DNA of 64,000 nucleotides, taken from contig CAZULM010000009.1 of NCBI GenBank assembly GCA_964621185.1, positions 62,001-126,000 of the forward strand. The letters are read 5' to 3'. The position numbers and the translations under genes were made by a program. Source of the DNA: M3007 sp964621185. GTDB taxonomy: Bacteria; Bacteroidota; Bacteroidia; Chitinophagales; Saprospiraceae. Shown in pieces: positions 17,585 through 28,400 of this stretch (positions are counted from its first letter, which is position 1; every line of letters begins with the position of its first letter). The notes under the pieces are model-generated. The model searched no databases. It saw only the letters and a program-made list of their open reading frames with translations, and was not told the DNA's origin.

Positions 17585-19465
17585 ATGAAAACCAAACACC
17601 TCCTAACCCTCATTGCGGCCGTTTACCTCTTCGCTTTCCTGCATTTCGGCGTTTGGAAAAGCGCCCAATACAGCGCCGATTCCTGGGGGTACTACGTTCA
17701 TTTGCCTTCCACCCTCCTATACCAGGACCTGGGTGATTATGCCAAATGCTCGGAAGCCTGGCGGGTGTACAACCCCAGGGCCAATGACCCGCGCAACAAC
17801 CTTTTTACCTCTGCCTTAGAAAAAAAAGTGGTCAAATACCCCGTCGGGGTGGCCATCATGGAAGCGCCGTTCTTTGCTTTGGCCCATGTTTTTTGCCTTG
17901 TTAGCGGCAATCCTGCCGATGGTTTTTCCTGGCCTTACATGTTTTTTGTAGGTTTTTCCAGCCTCTTTTACGCGGTTTGGGGTATATGGCTGCTGCTGTT
18001 GTCCTTGAAACCGTATTTCCAGAACGAGCGCACCCGTTTGTTGGTGGGGCTTGCACTTGGCCTGGCTACCAACCTGCTGTTTTTCGCCACGCATACCGTG
18101 GGGATGTCGCACCCCTACCTGTTTTTCTTGTTTGCCTTGCTGCTGCTGGGCACCATCAGGTTTTACGAAAAGCCAAGCATGAAGGGAGCGGCCTGGGTGG
18201 GGGCTTCCGCCGGTATGATTGCCCTGGTGCGTTCGCCGGAGGTGATTTGCGTGCTGATCCCCTTGTTGTGGGGCATCAACACATGGGCCGGGTTGCAGGA
18301 GCGTTTCAGGTTTCTATTGGGGCGTTTTAGAATGGTTGCCTTGGCTGTGCTGGCTTTTTTCTTGATGCTCGCACCACAGGCAATCTATTGGAAACATGTC
18401 AGCGGGCAATGGTGGTTCAACGGCTACCAGGGAGAGCATTTTGACTGGGCGCACCCGCGTATCCTCGACGGGCTTTTCAACTACGCCAACGGCTGGCTGA
18501 TTTACACCCCGGTGATGGCCTTCAGCTTGCTGGGCGTTTATTGGCTTCGGAAATACGCCACCGATGCCCGCTTGGCGATCATCTGCTTTTTGCCCCTCCA
18601 TTGTTACATCACCTATTCCTGGTGGTGCTGGAACTACATCAACGGCTTCGGCTCCCGGCCAATGGTGGAGGTTTCGGCCTTGCTGGCCTTCCCGCTGGCG
18701 GCGATAATGGAGGAATATTGGCAACAAAGATGGACTAGGATGCTGGGAACGGCGCTGCTTGCCTTTTTTATCTGGCTAAACCTGTTCCAAACCTGGCAAT
18801 TCAGCAAAGGCATGTTGCTGACAGAAAGCACGAACCGGGCGTATTACAAAGCTATTTTCGGCAAATCCAAACCCGACAACAATGCTGCCATTGCCTATTC
18901 GAGCAATGAAGCCCAACCGGCCTTGCTGCGCAGCGGATGGAAAAAATGGCTGCACGGCGACAACGACAGCTTGCAGCGCATTGCGGTGCTGGCAACGAAC
19001 GGAATGGAAGATTCCACCAGCGCCTTGTTCACCCGTGAACTGAAAAACAGCGGCACCTTCTCCTTCCGCTGCGACGAGGAATTCAGCCCGGGCTGTTACC
19101 TGGAACTCCCAGGTTCTATACCCGTTGCCGCAGGAGACTATCTAAGGGTGGCGGTTTCATGTTTTGTCAAAGCTCAGGAGCAGACTGTCAAGCACGAAAA
19201 ACTTGCCTTGCTCATCTTGCACGTGTTTGATGCCAAGGGAGACATGATCTTGTTCAAGCAGCTTGCAGCCAGCAACCGGATCGGCAACGAGAGCGGCTCG
19301 TTCAGGTTCACGGGCAAGCCGGATATGTGGGGTGAGGCTGCCTATTTTGTGCGGGTGCCGCACAGGCTGAACCCTGGCGACCGCATCAAGGTATATTTGT
19401 GGAACCCTGCCCGTCAGCGCCTGTACGTGGATGACATGGCCGTAGAGCTTTGGCGCTACCAATAA
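17585..19465 (+). CDS. Polytopic membrane protein, glycosyltransferase-like
   Basis: A 626-residue protein with about ten hydrophobic segments in the first 400 residues, followed by a soluble domain of about 190 residues. An early acidic site, YSADSWGYYVHLPS, after the first membrane segment, resembles the loop of GT-C/GT-39-type lipid-linked sugar transferases, but no signature is conclusive. The C-terminal part (TFSFRCDEEFSPGCY to DDMAVELWRYQ) looks like a jelly-roll carbohydrate-binding fold. ATG at 17585 is preferred over the TTG six bases earlier. Its stop codon directly abuts the stop of the convergent gene, with no base between. Confidence 0.6.
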   Translation: MKTKHLLTLIAAVYLFAFLHFGVWKSAQYSADSWGYYVHLPSTLLYQDLGDYAKCSEAWRVYNPRANDPRNNLFTSALEKKVVKYPVGVAIMEAPFFALAHVFCLVSGNPADGFSWPYMFFVGFSSLFYAVWGIWLLLLSLKPYFQNERTRLLVGLALGLATNLLFFATHTVGMSHPYLFFLFALLLLGTIRFYEKPSMKGAAWVGASAGMIALVRSPEVICVLIPLLWGINTWAGLQERFRFLLGRFRMVALAVLAFFLMLAPQAIYWKHVSGQWWFNGYQGEHFDWAHPRILDGLFNYANGWLIYTPVMAFSLLGVYWLRKYATDARLAIICFLPLHCYITYSWWCWNYINGFGSRPMVEVSALLAFPLAAIMEEYWQQRWTRMLGTALLAFFIWLNLFQTWQFSKGMLLTESTNRAYYKAIFGKSKPDNNAAIAYSSNEAQPALLRSGWKKWLHGDNDSLQRIAVLATNGMEDSTSALFTRELKNSGTFSFRCDEEFSPGCYLELPGSIPVAAGDYLRVAVSCFVKAQEQTVKHEKLALLILHVFDAKGDMILFKQLAASNRIGNESGSFRFTGKPDMWGEAAYFVRVPHRLNPGDRIKVYLWNPARQRLYVDDMAVELWRYQ

Positions 19466-20611
19466 TCAGACTTTCGCCAGGGCAGCGCCCAAATCTTCCA
19501 TCAAGTCGCTGGCATCTTCCACGCCGATGCTCAACCGTATCAGCGAATCGGTCAAGCCCACCTTAAGCCGCTCTTCGCGCGGGATGCTGGCATGCGTCAT
19601 GCTGGCAGGGTGCCCGATCAGTGACTCCACGCCGCCCAGCGATTCCGCCAGGGTGAACAAATGGGTGCTGCTCATCACCTTTGTGGCGTTTTCTAACGAA
19701 TTGTTTTTCAGGTCGAACGACACCATGCCGCCGAACATCCGCATTTGCTTTTTGGCGATGTCGTGGTTGCGGTGTGCGGCAAATCCCGGCCAATAAACCT
19801 TTTCCACTTTCGGGTGGGCAGCCAGGTATTCCGCTATGGCAGCGGCATTCTCACATGCCCGTTGCACGCGCAGGTGCAAGGTCTTGATACCGCGTAAAAT
19901 AAGGAAACAATCCTGCGGCCCGGGCACGGCGCCCGAGGCGTTTTGGATAAAGTGCAGGCGTTGGCCAAGCTCCAAGTCTTTGACAATCAAACATCCGTGT
20001 ACTACATCGGAGTGGCCGCCAATGTATTTGGTAGCCGAGTGCAGCACAATATCAGCTCCAAGGTCGAGCGGGTTTTGCAGGTAGGGCGAGGCGAAAGTAT
20101 TGTCCACACAGGTCATGATGCCGTGTTTGCGGGCAATGGTGCATACCGCTTCAATGTCCACCACATTCAGCATGGGGTTGGTGGGTGTCTCTATCCATAT
20201 AAGCTTGGTATTGGGGCTGATTTCGCGCTCCAGGTTTTGGGCCTCGTACATATCCACGAAGCGGCTTTTAAGTCCCCATTGCCCCCAAATGCGGACCATC
20301 TGGCGGTAGGAGCCGCCGTACAGGTCGTTGACGGCGACAACTTCATCGCCGGCGGAAAGCAGCTTCATCACGGCATCCTGGGCGGCCAGGCCCGACCCGA
20401 AGCAAATAGCGTCTGTACCGTTTTCCAGCGCAGCGAGGTTGCGCTCCAATACGGAACGGGTAGGGTTCTGGGTGCGGGCGTACTCGAAGCCTTTGTGCTC
20501 GCCGGGTGCCGACTGGCTGTAGGTGCTGGTTTGGAAAATTGGGGTCATCACGGCGCCGGTGGAGGGGTCGGGCTCGATACCGGCATGTATTGCTTTGGTG
20601 GCAAATTTCAT
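19466..20611 (-). CDS. Trans-sulfuration PLP enzyme (cystathionine gamma-synthase/lyase type)
   Basis: A 381-residue cytoplasmic enzyme of the Cys/Met metabolism PLP family. The PLP lysine is Lys195 in SATKYIGGHSD, and the Asp of VDNTFASPY lies near 170. SIGVEDASDLMEDL at the end is the usual C-terminal motif of cystathionine gamma-synthases and lyases. It makes or splits cystathionine in methionine/cysteine metabolism; the sequence alone does not separate synthase from lyase. I chose ATG at 20611 (MKFATKAIHAG); the frame extends 21 codons upstream without family similarity. A TACCTTTG box in minus orientation at 20672-20679 may be its promoter. Confidence 0.93.
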   Translation of the reverse strand: MKFATKAIHAGIEPDPSTGAVMTPIFQTSTYSQSAPGEHKGFEYARTQNPTRSVLERNLAALENGTDAICFGSGLAAQDAVMKLLSAGDEVVAVNDLYGGSYRQMVRIWGQWGLKSRFVDMYEAQNLEREISPNTKLIWIETPTNPMLNVVDIEAVCTIARKHGIMTCVDNTFASPYLQNPLDLGADIVLHSATKYIGGHSDVVHGCLIVKDLELGQRLHFIQNASGAVPGPQDCFLILRGIKTLHLRVQRACENAAAIAEYLAAHPKVEKVYWPGFAAHRNHDIAKKQMRMFGGMVSFDLKNNSLENATKVMSSTHLFTLAESLGGVESLIGHPASMTHASIPREERLKVGLTDSLIRLSIGVEDASDLMEDLGAALAKV

Positions 20612-21050
20612 GTTAAACAGTGGTGCTTTAAAAATGATCGTATTTGGCAGGCGCATCTGGAGTTGGGCCGGCAAAGGTAGTTATTGACGGGAGAGTTTTG
20701 GCACAAGTGCCAGCAGTTCGATGGGCATTCGAAGCATGGTTGCTTCGGCGCCCATTTTCAATTTAAGGGGAAATCAAAAGGGGAAGATCGAGAAAAAATG
20801 GTTCCAAAAGCCGGGCTTGGTAGTGCTGCAGGGGGGTGATTTCAGGTAAAAACTGGAAAAATAAGAGGTGAAAACAATTAATATTTTAGACACAAAAAAT
20901 TGATTATCAATGGTTTGTCAAAAAAAAGCGCCAAAACCTCAAAAAATCTACCGGGCGACCGGGCGCTGTTGAGTGTCCTGGGATGCCCCCCCGGTCGAGG
21001 AGACCTTTGCCTATGTCAAACGGAATAAAAAACGAAAAAAACATAGTCAC
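20612..21050. other. Divergent intergenic region before the repeat-peptide gene
   Basis: No gene is apparent. The left part carries a TACCTTTG box for the trans-sulfuration gene. The right part holds an eight-base perfect inverted repeat (CGACCGGG 20956-20963 with CCCGGTCG 20990-20997), about 50 bases before the peptide ATG. The frame of the peptide gene is open up to a GTG at 20973, which would overlap this hairpin. Confidence 0.5.
20956..20997 (+). promoter_or_regulatory. Hairpin upstream of the repeat-peptide gene
   Basis: Perfect 8-bp GC-rich stem with a 26-base loop, 53 bases before the ATG at 21051. It could be a leader structure. There is no uridine tract after it, so it is not a canonical terminator. 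Confidence 0.35.
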
Positions 21051-21233
21051 ATGAAAAGCTCACTCGCACTCCCGACCGCCACAAAGAACGCTGAAAATCA
21101 GTTGTCATCCAACATCACCGGCCTTGATTTGATCGGTGCTGCTATTACCGGCCTCGACCTGATTGGCGCGCGGATCACGGGCCTGGATTTGATTGGTGCG
21201 CGCATAACGGGATTGGATCTCATTGGCGCCTGA
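21051..21233 (+). CDS. Four-repeat peptide (ITGLDLIGA repeats), possible precursor or filament subunit
   Basis: A 60-residue protein from ATG at 21051. The first 21 residues (MKSSLALPTATKNAENQLSS plus N) are polar and leader-like. Then come four tandem copies of a ten-residue unit, ITGLDLIGA followed by A or R (21114-21143, 21144-21173, 21174-21203, 21204-21230), and the stop. The nine-residue core is identical in all four, yet the codons differ widely: Ile is ATC, ATT, ATC, ATA; Leu is CTT, CTC, CTG, TTG; Ala is GCT, GCG, GCG, GCC. Selection therefore acts on the peptide. There is no signal peptide. I recognise no family. It could be a modified-peptide precursor, an amyloid/solenoid subunit or an export tag. 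Next genes: a Cys-containing ORFan and a secreted protein. Confidence 0.75.
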   Translation: MKSSLALPTATKNAENQLSSNITGLDLIGAAITGLDLIGARITGLDLIGARITGLDLIGA

Positions 21234-21317
21234 GCTTGTGACCATTCAAGTATGGTTTTGAGTTGAAGCCCCCCTCGGCTCGCTTTCAAGACTTTCTAAA
21301 TATAAACAAAACATACT

Positions 21318-21782
21318 ATGGGAAATCTTATCACTTCACACGTCCCGATTGGGAGCTTGGGCAGGGCGCCGATGTTGCGGACTGCCTTTGAGAACAAACA
21401 ATTAACAAAGGGGATGCAGCGACTGAGCTGCGATGTGGTGTTCGGCTCTCCGGCCGCTGACTGCATGGGCACCGGTGTTTGCAAAATCTCTGCCCTAAGC
21501 GATATGCAGAAGCACAAACCAAAGCCCAATAATTGCCTTAGCGCGCCAGCCATCATATATCCGCTTGAGGGTGGGGATGGCATCTCGATGGTAATTGCCC
21601 GTGAAATGATGTGCGTCAAGCTTTTGCGCAGCCAATTCCGGGGCGGCATGTTCAAGCTATTGGAGCCATACCCGCTCCCAAACGATATTGTATCAGCCTT
21701 GTCCTTGAGGATCAATGAGTTGAGGCAAGGAGAGTATATAGTGGAAGAAGAGGACGGTTTTTTCAAAATCACCTTTCGATAG
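21318..21782 (+). CDS. Cysteine-containing ORFan downstream of the repeat peptide
   Basis: A 154-residue protein, 84 bases after the repeat-peptide gene and on the same strand, so probably co-transcribed. It has no signal peptide or membrane segment. Cysteines are at 38, 49, 55, 73 and 99. The segment CDVVFGSPAADCMGTGVCKI (38-57) holds three of them with Gly/Asp spacing that could bind a metal or form disulfides. The C-terminal third is an ordinary alpha/beta stretch ending EDGFFKITFR. I do not recognise the family and see no nucleotide-binding motif. It may act with the peptide, but that rests only on position. Confidence 0.65.
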   Translation: MGNLITSHVPIGSLGRAPMLRTAFENKQLTKGMQRLSCDVVFGSPAADCMGTGVCKISALSDMQKHKPKPNNCLSAPAIIYPLEGGDGISMVIAREMMCVKLLRSQFRGGMFKLLEPYPLPNDIVSALSLRINELRQGEYIVEEEDGFFKITFR

Positions 21783-21945
21783 CTGAAAGAAGATGTTCTG
21801 ACAAACTGGAGCTTGCCTGAGCTGCTGTTTAATCAAGCGCTGTCTGGGCGTCATCACCGGTTTCGGTGGCTAAGGCAGCCTCATTTGCCATCAAACATCC
21901 TTCTTTGCCAATACATCAAATTCAATAATCTAAAATTTTGTCTTC

Positions 21946-22368
21946 ATGAGTGGAATGAACAAAAGAGGGAACCCATGCTGGGCTTTTCTCACAATCGCCT
22001 TCCTGCTACTATTTGTATGCAGCGATCGGTTGAGCGCTCAAACGCTGCAACCACATGTAAATACCAGCACGTACAACTGGAAATCGGGCCCCGATGCAAC
22101 AGCCATCTTGCTCAGCCAGGTTGAAGTGCTGCACCAACAGTTGCCGGGCTTGACAGAGGGCACGCCGTTGTACGACAACACCTTGCGCCGAATAGCCTAT
22201 TTCAAAGCCATCGCGGTGGAAATCAGCAAGGGCGTTTCGGTTGTCGAATCGCTCGACTTGGCCATCCCGGCAGCAGCAACCTTGGGCTTTTCAAAAGAAG
22301 CCACCTACACGCCCAAAATCACTTTGCGCGCCTTGCAGACCGAGACGCGAATCCTGCTCACCAATTGA
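21946..22368 (+). CDS. Small secreted protein
   Basis: A 140-residue protein with a signal peptide: charged start MSGMNKRGN, hydrophobic core AFLTIAFLLLFVC, and cleavage near RLSAQ (residue 32). The mature part of about 108 residues is mainly helical (ILLSQVEVLHQQL, NTLRRIAYFKAIAVEIS), followed by SLDLAIPAAATLGFSKE and a beta-like tail. No T9SS sorting domain is present, so it probably stays in the periplasm. It lies 98 bases upstream of the first giant adhesin on the same strand and could help that protein's export or surface assembly. Family unknown. Confidence 0.7.
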   Translation: MSGMNKRGNPCWAFLTIAFLLLFVCSDRLSAQTLQPHVNTSTYNWKSGPDATAILLSQVEVLHQQLPGLTEGTPLYDNTLRRIAYFKAIAVEISKGVSVVESLDLAIPAAATLGFSKEATYTPKITLRALQTETRILLTN

Positions 22369-22465
22369 GCTAATCCGAGCCCGACAGGAGCGATCCACGG
22401 GGGTTCACCTTGAAGCATTTTGACGAACGCAACACGTTCATCATTTACAATCAATCTTTTATCAC

Positions 22466-25400
22466 ATGAAACAGAGCAACAGCAAACTAATATTTGCCAT
22501 GGCTATTGTTTGGGCATTGGTGTGCGGCAGCCTGCAAGCACAAGTAAACCTGAACATGGCAAACAATGGCGTTACCGGGGGCAGTCCATTCTCAATAGCA
22601 CCGCCGGGAACATGTTTTTTTAATTTCTACGACTTTGGTGGCCCGTTAGGGAACTACAACAACGGCGCGAACGCCAGCGTGACGTTCCTGCCCGCCAATG
22701 CGGCTACGCACCGCATCCAGGTGAGCTTCAGCACCTTTTCGCTGGAGCCCAGGTTCGATGCGTTTTATATTTACAACAGCAATACGGTTGGCACAAACCA
22801 GGTGCCAGGCCCACAGGGGGCGACCCTTTCCGGCTTTCCGGCTGGCAACTGGCAGGATATCAATCCAGGCACCGTGACCGCCAATACGGGCATCGCCGCT
22901 GTGGGCACCAATGCAGCAGAGGCGCTTACCTTTCAGTTCCGTTCCGACCAGTCTATTGCCTATCCGGGGTGGACAGCCATCGTGCGCCAAACTACCAAAA
23001 CGCCGTGCACTATGACAGCGCCACCCAACCTGGCTTTGTTCACGGGGCCGGGCGCCACGAACTGCGGCGTTGTATATGTGCCAACTCTGCCCGTCATTTC
23101 AGGAGGCTGCGACCCAAGTTATGAACTTAGGTACCGGATCAATGGTGGCGTACAACAGAACCTTTTTTTGGCAATCAATGCGCCAGTCGGCTTCAACATC
23201 ATCACTTGGGAGCTTATCGACCCATGTGGCGGCGCTGTCATAGCATCTGTCAACCAAAATGTAAATGTGACCGATAATACCCCGCCAACAGTATCCTGCC
23301 CACCCAACCAGACCATCAACCTGGCAGGTGGCGAGTGCGGGGCGGTGTTCAGCTATGAGGTCAATTGCATGGACAACTGCCCGTTCAACGTCAATCAGAC
23401 AGTAAATCTCGGGTTTGATTTCAACAACAGCCAAGCGGGCATCATGTTCGATGTGGTGAACCTAAGCAGCAACCCCTTGACGATCACGCAATTTGGCCCC
23501 TCGCTCAGCGCGGGCACCTGGCCAATGGAGGTCTATTTCACCCATACGGCAAGCACCTGGGTGGGTTCCGACCAAAACCCGAGCGCCTGGACATTGGCCG
23601 GGTCTTTCTTGGCCACTTCCACAGGCCCAGGAGCTGGCACGCCGATTCCCGGTTTTGGCATCGTATTGCCACCCGGAGCATCGCGTGGCATATACCTGAC
23701 TAGCAAAACGGGAACCCCCGTGAATTACAAGAACAGTTCCGGCCAAGGAGGTGACACCAACCTGCGGGTTTCTTCCAACCCTGGCGCCGGCAAGGCGTAT
23801 CCGTTTGCAACTACCTATACCGGACGGGAATACAAAGGCTTCGTCCGCTACTCAACTACTTCGAGCCAGGCGCCCTTGCAGATCAGCGGCAAGGCTTCGG
23901 GAGAGTTCCTCGACTACCACGACAGCCCATTCATCAACGTCTTCCAGTGCACAGATGTCAATGGGAACACCACCACCTGTTCGTTTACAGTGACCGTGAA
24001 GCCATACCCCAACCCGGTCACATCCTTAAAGTGCAACGACTTTATTACTATTGCATTGGACGAAGGCTGTACGGGAGTGATTGGCGCCGACGACGTGCTG
24101 GAAGGCGGCCCTTACGGCTGTTACGCCGACTATGAGGTTAGGATAGACCGGACGCTGCCGCTTGGCAACGGCCCTTGGGAGCCACCGATACTTTATGCCA
24201 GCGATGTTGGCAAAACTTACCGGGTACGGACGCGTGACAACGTGGGCAACCAGTGTTTCACAGACATTAAGGTCATTGACTCCAAGCCGCCGATACTCGA
24301 CTGCTCACCGGTATCGCCCGTGACGGTGCCCTGCAATTTCCCGATAGACCCCATTGTTTCTAAAAACACAACCCTTACCCTGCGCTTTGCTGCGCAAGGG
24401 CTGACGCCCGTCACCAAGGAAGTGGTAGATTTCCAGACGCGGGAATACACCTTTAATGTATATGTGCCGCAAGGCACCATGGTGACCGACGTGGATTTCA
24501 AGACAAAAATCACGGGCGACGGGTTCAACAACAATCTCCAGATCCAGTTGGAGAACCCGTCCAGCACGAAAGTGATGGTATGGAACAAATTGGGCGGATG
24601 TGCGCCCGACCCGATTTTTGTCCGCTTTGACGATGAAGGGTCCGGTGCGTTCAACTGTGCCACTTACACCACGGGCATCAATGCCCAGGTTCCCCTTGGC
24701 TTTGGCGTGCTCAGCACTTTCGACACAGAGCCGGCATATGGCATTTGGAAAGTCAGGGTAACGGACGTTGACGGGTTTGGCGACCATTCTTTCGTCGATT
24801 TGGCGGAACTGTACCTCATGGTGACGGGCAATTTCAGCACGGGGTTACCGCATGGGCTCATACCCCTTACCCCGGCGCACGTGATACCGAACGGCCCCAA
24901 CAGTTTCAACGTGCCAGTCGGCCTGGATCCTTGTGGCCCTGCAACGCTCACCTACTTCGACCAAGTGGTGCCGCAAACCTGCAGTTCGATCTACACCAAG
25001 GTCATCACCCGCCATTGGACGGCCACCGACCTGAGCGGCAACAAAGCCTCCTGCGACCAGATCATCAACCTGTTGCGGCCTACGTTCAACGACATCGTGA
25101 TGCCGCCCAATTTTGACGGCATCGACCAGGGCGTGTTCGACTGCGACGACCCCTACCCAACGCCTGCATGGATACAAAGCCAGGGCTTGCAAGGCTTCCC
25201 GGAAGCATTTGGCTGCCCAGGCTTCTGCAATCTGAACGTTGGGCACAGTGACTCCAGGGTAGCGGTTTGCGACGGATCTTATGACATCGTGCGCACCTGG
25301 ACGGTCATAGACCCATGCGCCCCAATGGGCTCCATGACACATCAGCAGGTGCTGCGGGTGCGCGACGACAAGGGCCCGATGTTTATCGACCCATTGGTAA

Positions 25401-28400
25401 ATTTAGTGGAGACAACAGACCCATATACCTGCTGCGCCACCTTCAAATTCCCGGATATCATCGTCAGGGATTACAAGGACTGTTCCCGGGTCAACAATGT
25501 TTATGCCCAGGTAAAGACAATCGACCCTGTTACCGGGGCAGTGACCAACATCATAAATGTGTCGGCAGGGCTGTTCGACTTCCCTGGGAACAACCCCACT
25601 GTGTCAGACACGCTGGTTTCATTCTCCAACATGGCCTGTATCCCGATCGGCCAGTACACCGTTTGCTATATCGCAACGGACGATTGCGGCAATACGAGCT
25701 CCACATCCTTCCAGCTCACTATTGCCGATTATTCCCCGCCGCAGCCCTCTTGCGATGAAACAACCATTGTTTCCATCGGCGTGGACGACCCGACGGATTG
25801 CTACTACAACAACCCCAACAACTGTGAGTTCGCGGGCATCACCTGGGTGCGCGCCACTACCTTCGACGATGGCTCTTATGACCAATGCAGCCCGGTAAAG
25901 TTCAAGGTGCGGCGCGCCGAGCCCTACAGCGACTGCATCAACAGCCTCGACCATGGCTATTGCAGCGGAAATCCTTACGGGCTCAGCGAGTTCGATTTGG
26001 CAACCATAGAATCAGACTCGATCAAATTCTACTGCTGCGAAGTAGGCACCACCCAAACCATCATCCTGCGGGTGTACCAGCTGAATATTGACGGCACGAC
26101 GTCGAGCTACCCCGATGGCACACCTATATACAATGAGTGCCAGGTGCAAGTCACCGTGCAGGACAAACTTAAGCCGGTGTGCGAGCCGCCGTTCAACGTC
26201 ACGGTATCCTGCGATGCCTTCGACCCGTCTCTGTGGTCTTATGGCAAAGCAAAGGCTTACGACAACTGCTGCTTAGATGCATCAAAAGAGTACCTGGGGC
26301 AAAAAGGCCTGACACATTCGGCCAATTACAGCCAGTTCGACTCGGTTTGCAACAAAGGGACAATTGTCCGAACCTTCAGGGTGTTCGACTGCAAAGGCGC
26401 TTCGAGCCAATGCACCCAGCGCATCGTGGTCAACTACAACCAGAACTACTACATCAAATTCCCCGACGACAAGGTTATCAATGTCTGTGACGGAACGGGG
26501 CTTTATGACGAGCCCAAGTTCTTTGGGAAAGACTGTGAGCTGCTCGGTGTAACGTATGAGGATCAATTGTTTACGGTAGTCCCGGATGCCTGTTTCAAAA
26601 TAGAACGCAACTGGAAGGTCATCAACTGGTGCACCTACAACCCGAACGGCCAGTGCATCGCGGTGCCAAACCCGACACCGAATTCCAATATCAGCCACAG
26701 TTCCAACTTGCCAGGACCGATCGTGTCGCCTGTGCAAACAAGCGGCGACCCCTGGAAGTCAACCATCGTCAAGGTAAACCCCACCGATGTCAGCACGACC
26801 AACTACAGTATTTTCTACGATGCCAACGCGAACTGTTACACTTACAAGCAGATCATCAAAGTGATCGATACCCAGGCGCCGAACATCCAGTGCCCTGCCA
26901 GCCCGGTGACTTTCTGCGACCTGACGACCAACAACCCGCAGTTGTGGAACGAGCAGTATTGGTACGACCCGGTGGCCAAATCGCACGACTTGTGCGAGGC
27001 GCCAACCGACCTGAGCATCGTAGCCTCAGACCTTTGTTCGGGGCCGAACCTCACGGTGCGCTACCTGCTGTTCCTCGACCTCGATGGCGACGGGACGATG
27101 GAAACCGTGGTGAACAGCACGAGCCCGCCACCCGCAGGCACGGTGAACTACAACAACTTCAACACGCCAAACTTTGGCGGCGGCACCTCGCGTATTTTTG
27201 ACGAACGCCTGATACCGATCACCCAGAAGTTCAAGTTCACCCTGCAAACCACCACCACGGGCAACAACGTGACAGCGGCCGTGCGCTGGAATACCCAGAC
27301 GGCGCAGAACACCTTTGCGGTGCCGGAATTGCCCTATGGCACCCACAAAATAAAGTGGATCGTAGGCGACGGCTGTGGCAACGAAGGCGTTTGCGAATAC
27401 ACTTTCGTGGTGAAAGACTGCAAGGCGCCAACCGTTGTCTGTATCAACGGGCTCAGTGCGAACTTGCCCGTATCGGGCTCCTTGACCATATTTGCCAGCG
27501 ACTTCCTGCTGCATGCCGACGACAACTGCACGCCACAGGACTACTTAGAGTTTGGCATCCGGAAATCGGGCACAGGGGCAGGGTTCCCGGTCGATCTGGG
27601 CGGCAACCCCGTCATCAGTCAAATGTTCACCTGCGACGAACTGGGCACACAACCCGTGGAGCTTTGGGCCATCGACGCTGCCGGCAACGCCGACTTCTGC
27701 GAGACGTACCTCATCGTGCAGGACAACAGCGGGTTCTGCATTTCCGACATGGCCACCGTTTCAGGCGCCCTGAAAACAGAGTCGAACGACGGCCTTGAGG
27801 AGAGCGATGTCGAGTTGTCGGGACAGCACCAGTCGGGGCCGGCATTCAACTACTTCTCCACGACGAACAGCGCGGGAACTTACGGCTTCGTCCATTCCGT
27901 ACCGGTGTTTTCCAATTATAAGGTCACGCCGACAAAAGACGACAACCCGCTCAACGGCCTCACGACTTACGACCTGGTGTTGATCAGCAAACATATCCTC
28001 GGCATTCAGCCGCTGGGCTCGCCCTACAAAATGATCGCCGCCGATGCCAATATGTCGAACTCGATCACCACGTTTGACATCGTGGAATTCCGCAAGCTCA
28101 TCCTGGGCATATACCAGGAATTGCCCAACAACACCAGTTGGAGGTTTGTGGACAAATCCTATGCATTCCCCAACCCGGACAACCCGTTTGCCAGCCCGTT
28201 CCCGGAAAGCAAATCGGTAGCGGATATCCAGACAAACGCCATGGCCGACGATTTTGTGGCGGTCAAAATTGGGGATGTCAACAATACCGCCGTTGCCAAC
28301 TCCTTCATGGTCAGCGAAGACCGCAGTGTCGGCGCCCTCATCTTTGACGTGGACGACCGGGAAGTGAAAGCCGGGGAAGTCATCGATGTGACATTCAAGG

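Noticed and set aside
21114..21230. Pentapeptide-repeat protein
   Set aside because: The ten-residue unit could be read as two pentads, but it lacks the A(D/N)LxX pattern and has only about eight pentads.
21114..21230. CRISPR array
   Set aside because: The 30-base units are adjacent coding repeats with no spacers. No other array-like structure or cas gene was seen in the window.
21296..21772. Minus-strand frame of 158 codons opposite the Cys-containing ORFan
   Set aside because: Serine/proline-rich with no domain; the plus-strand frame fits the same-strand run of genes and has a start close after the peptide gene. Some doubt remains because both are ORFans.
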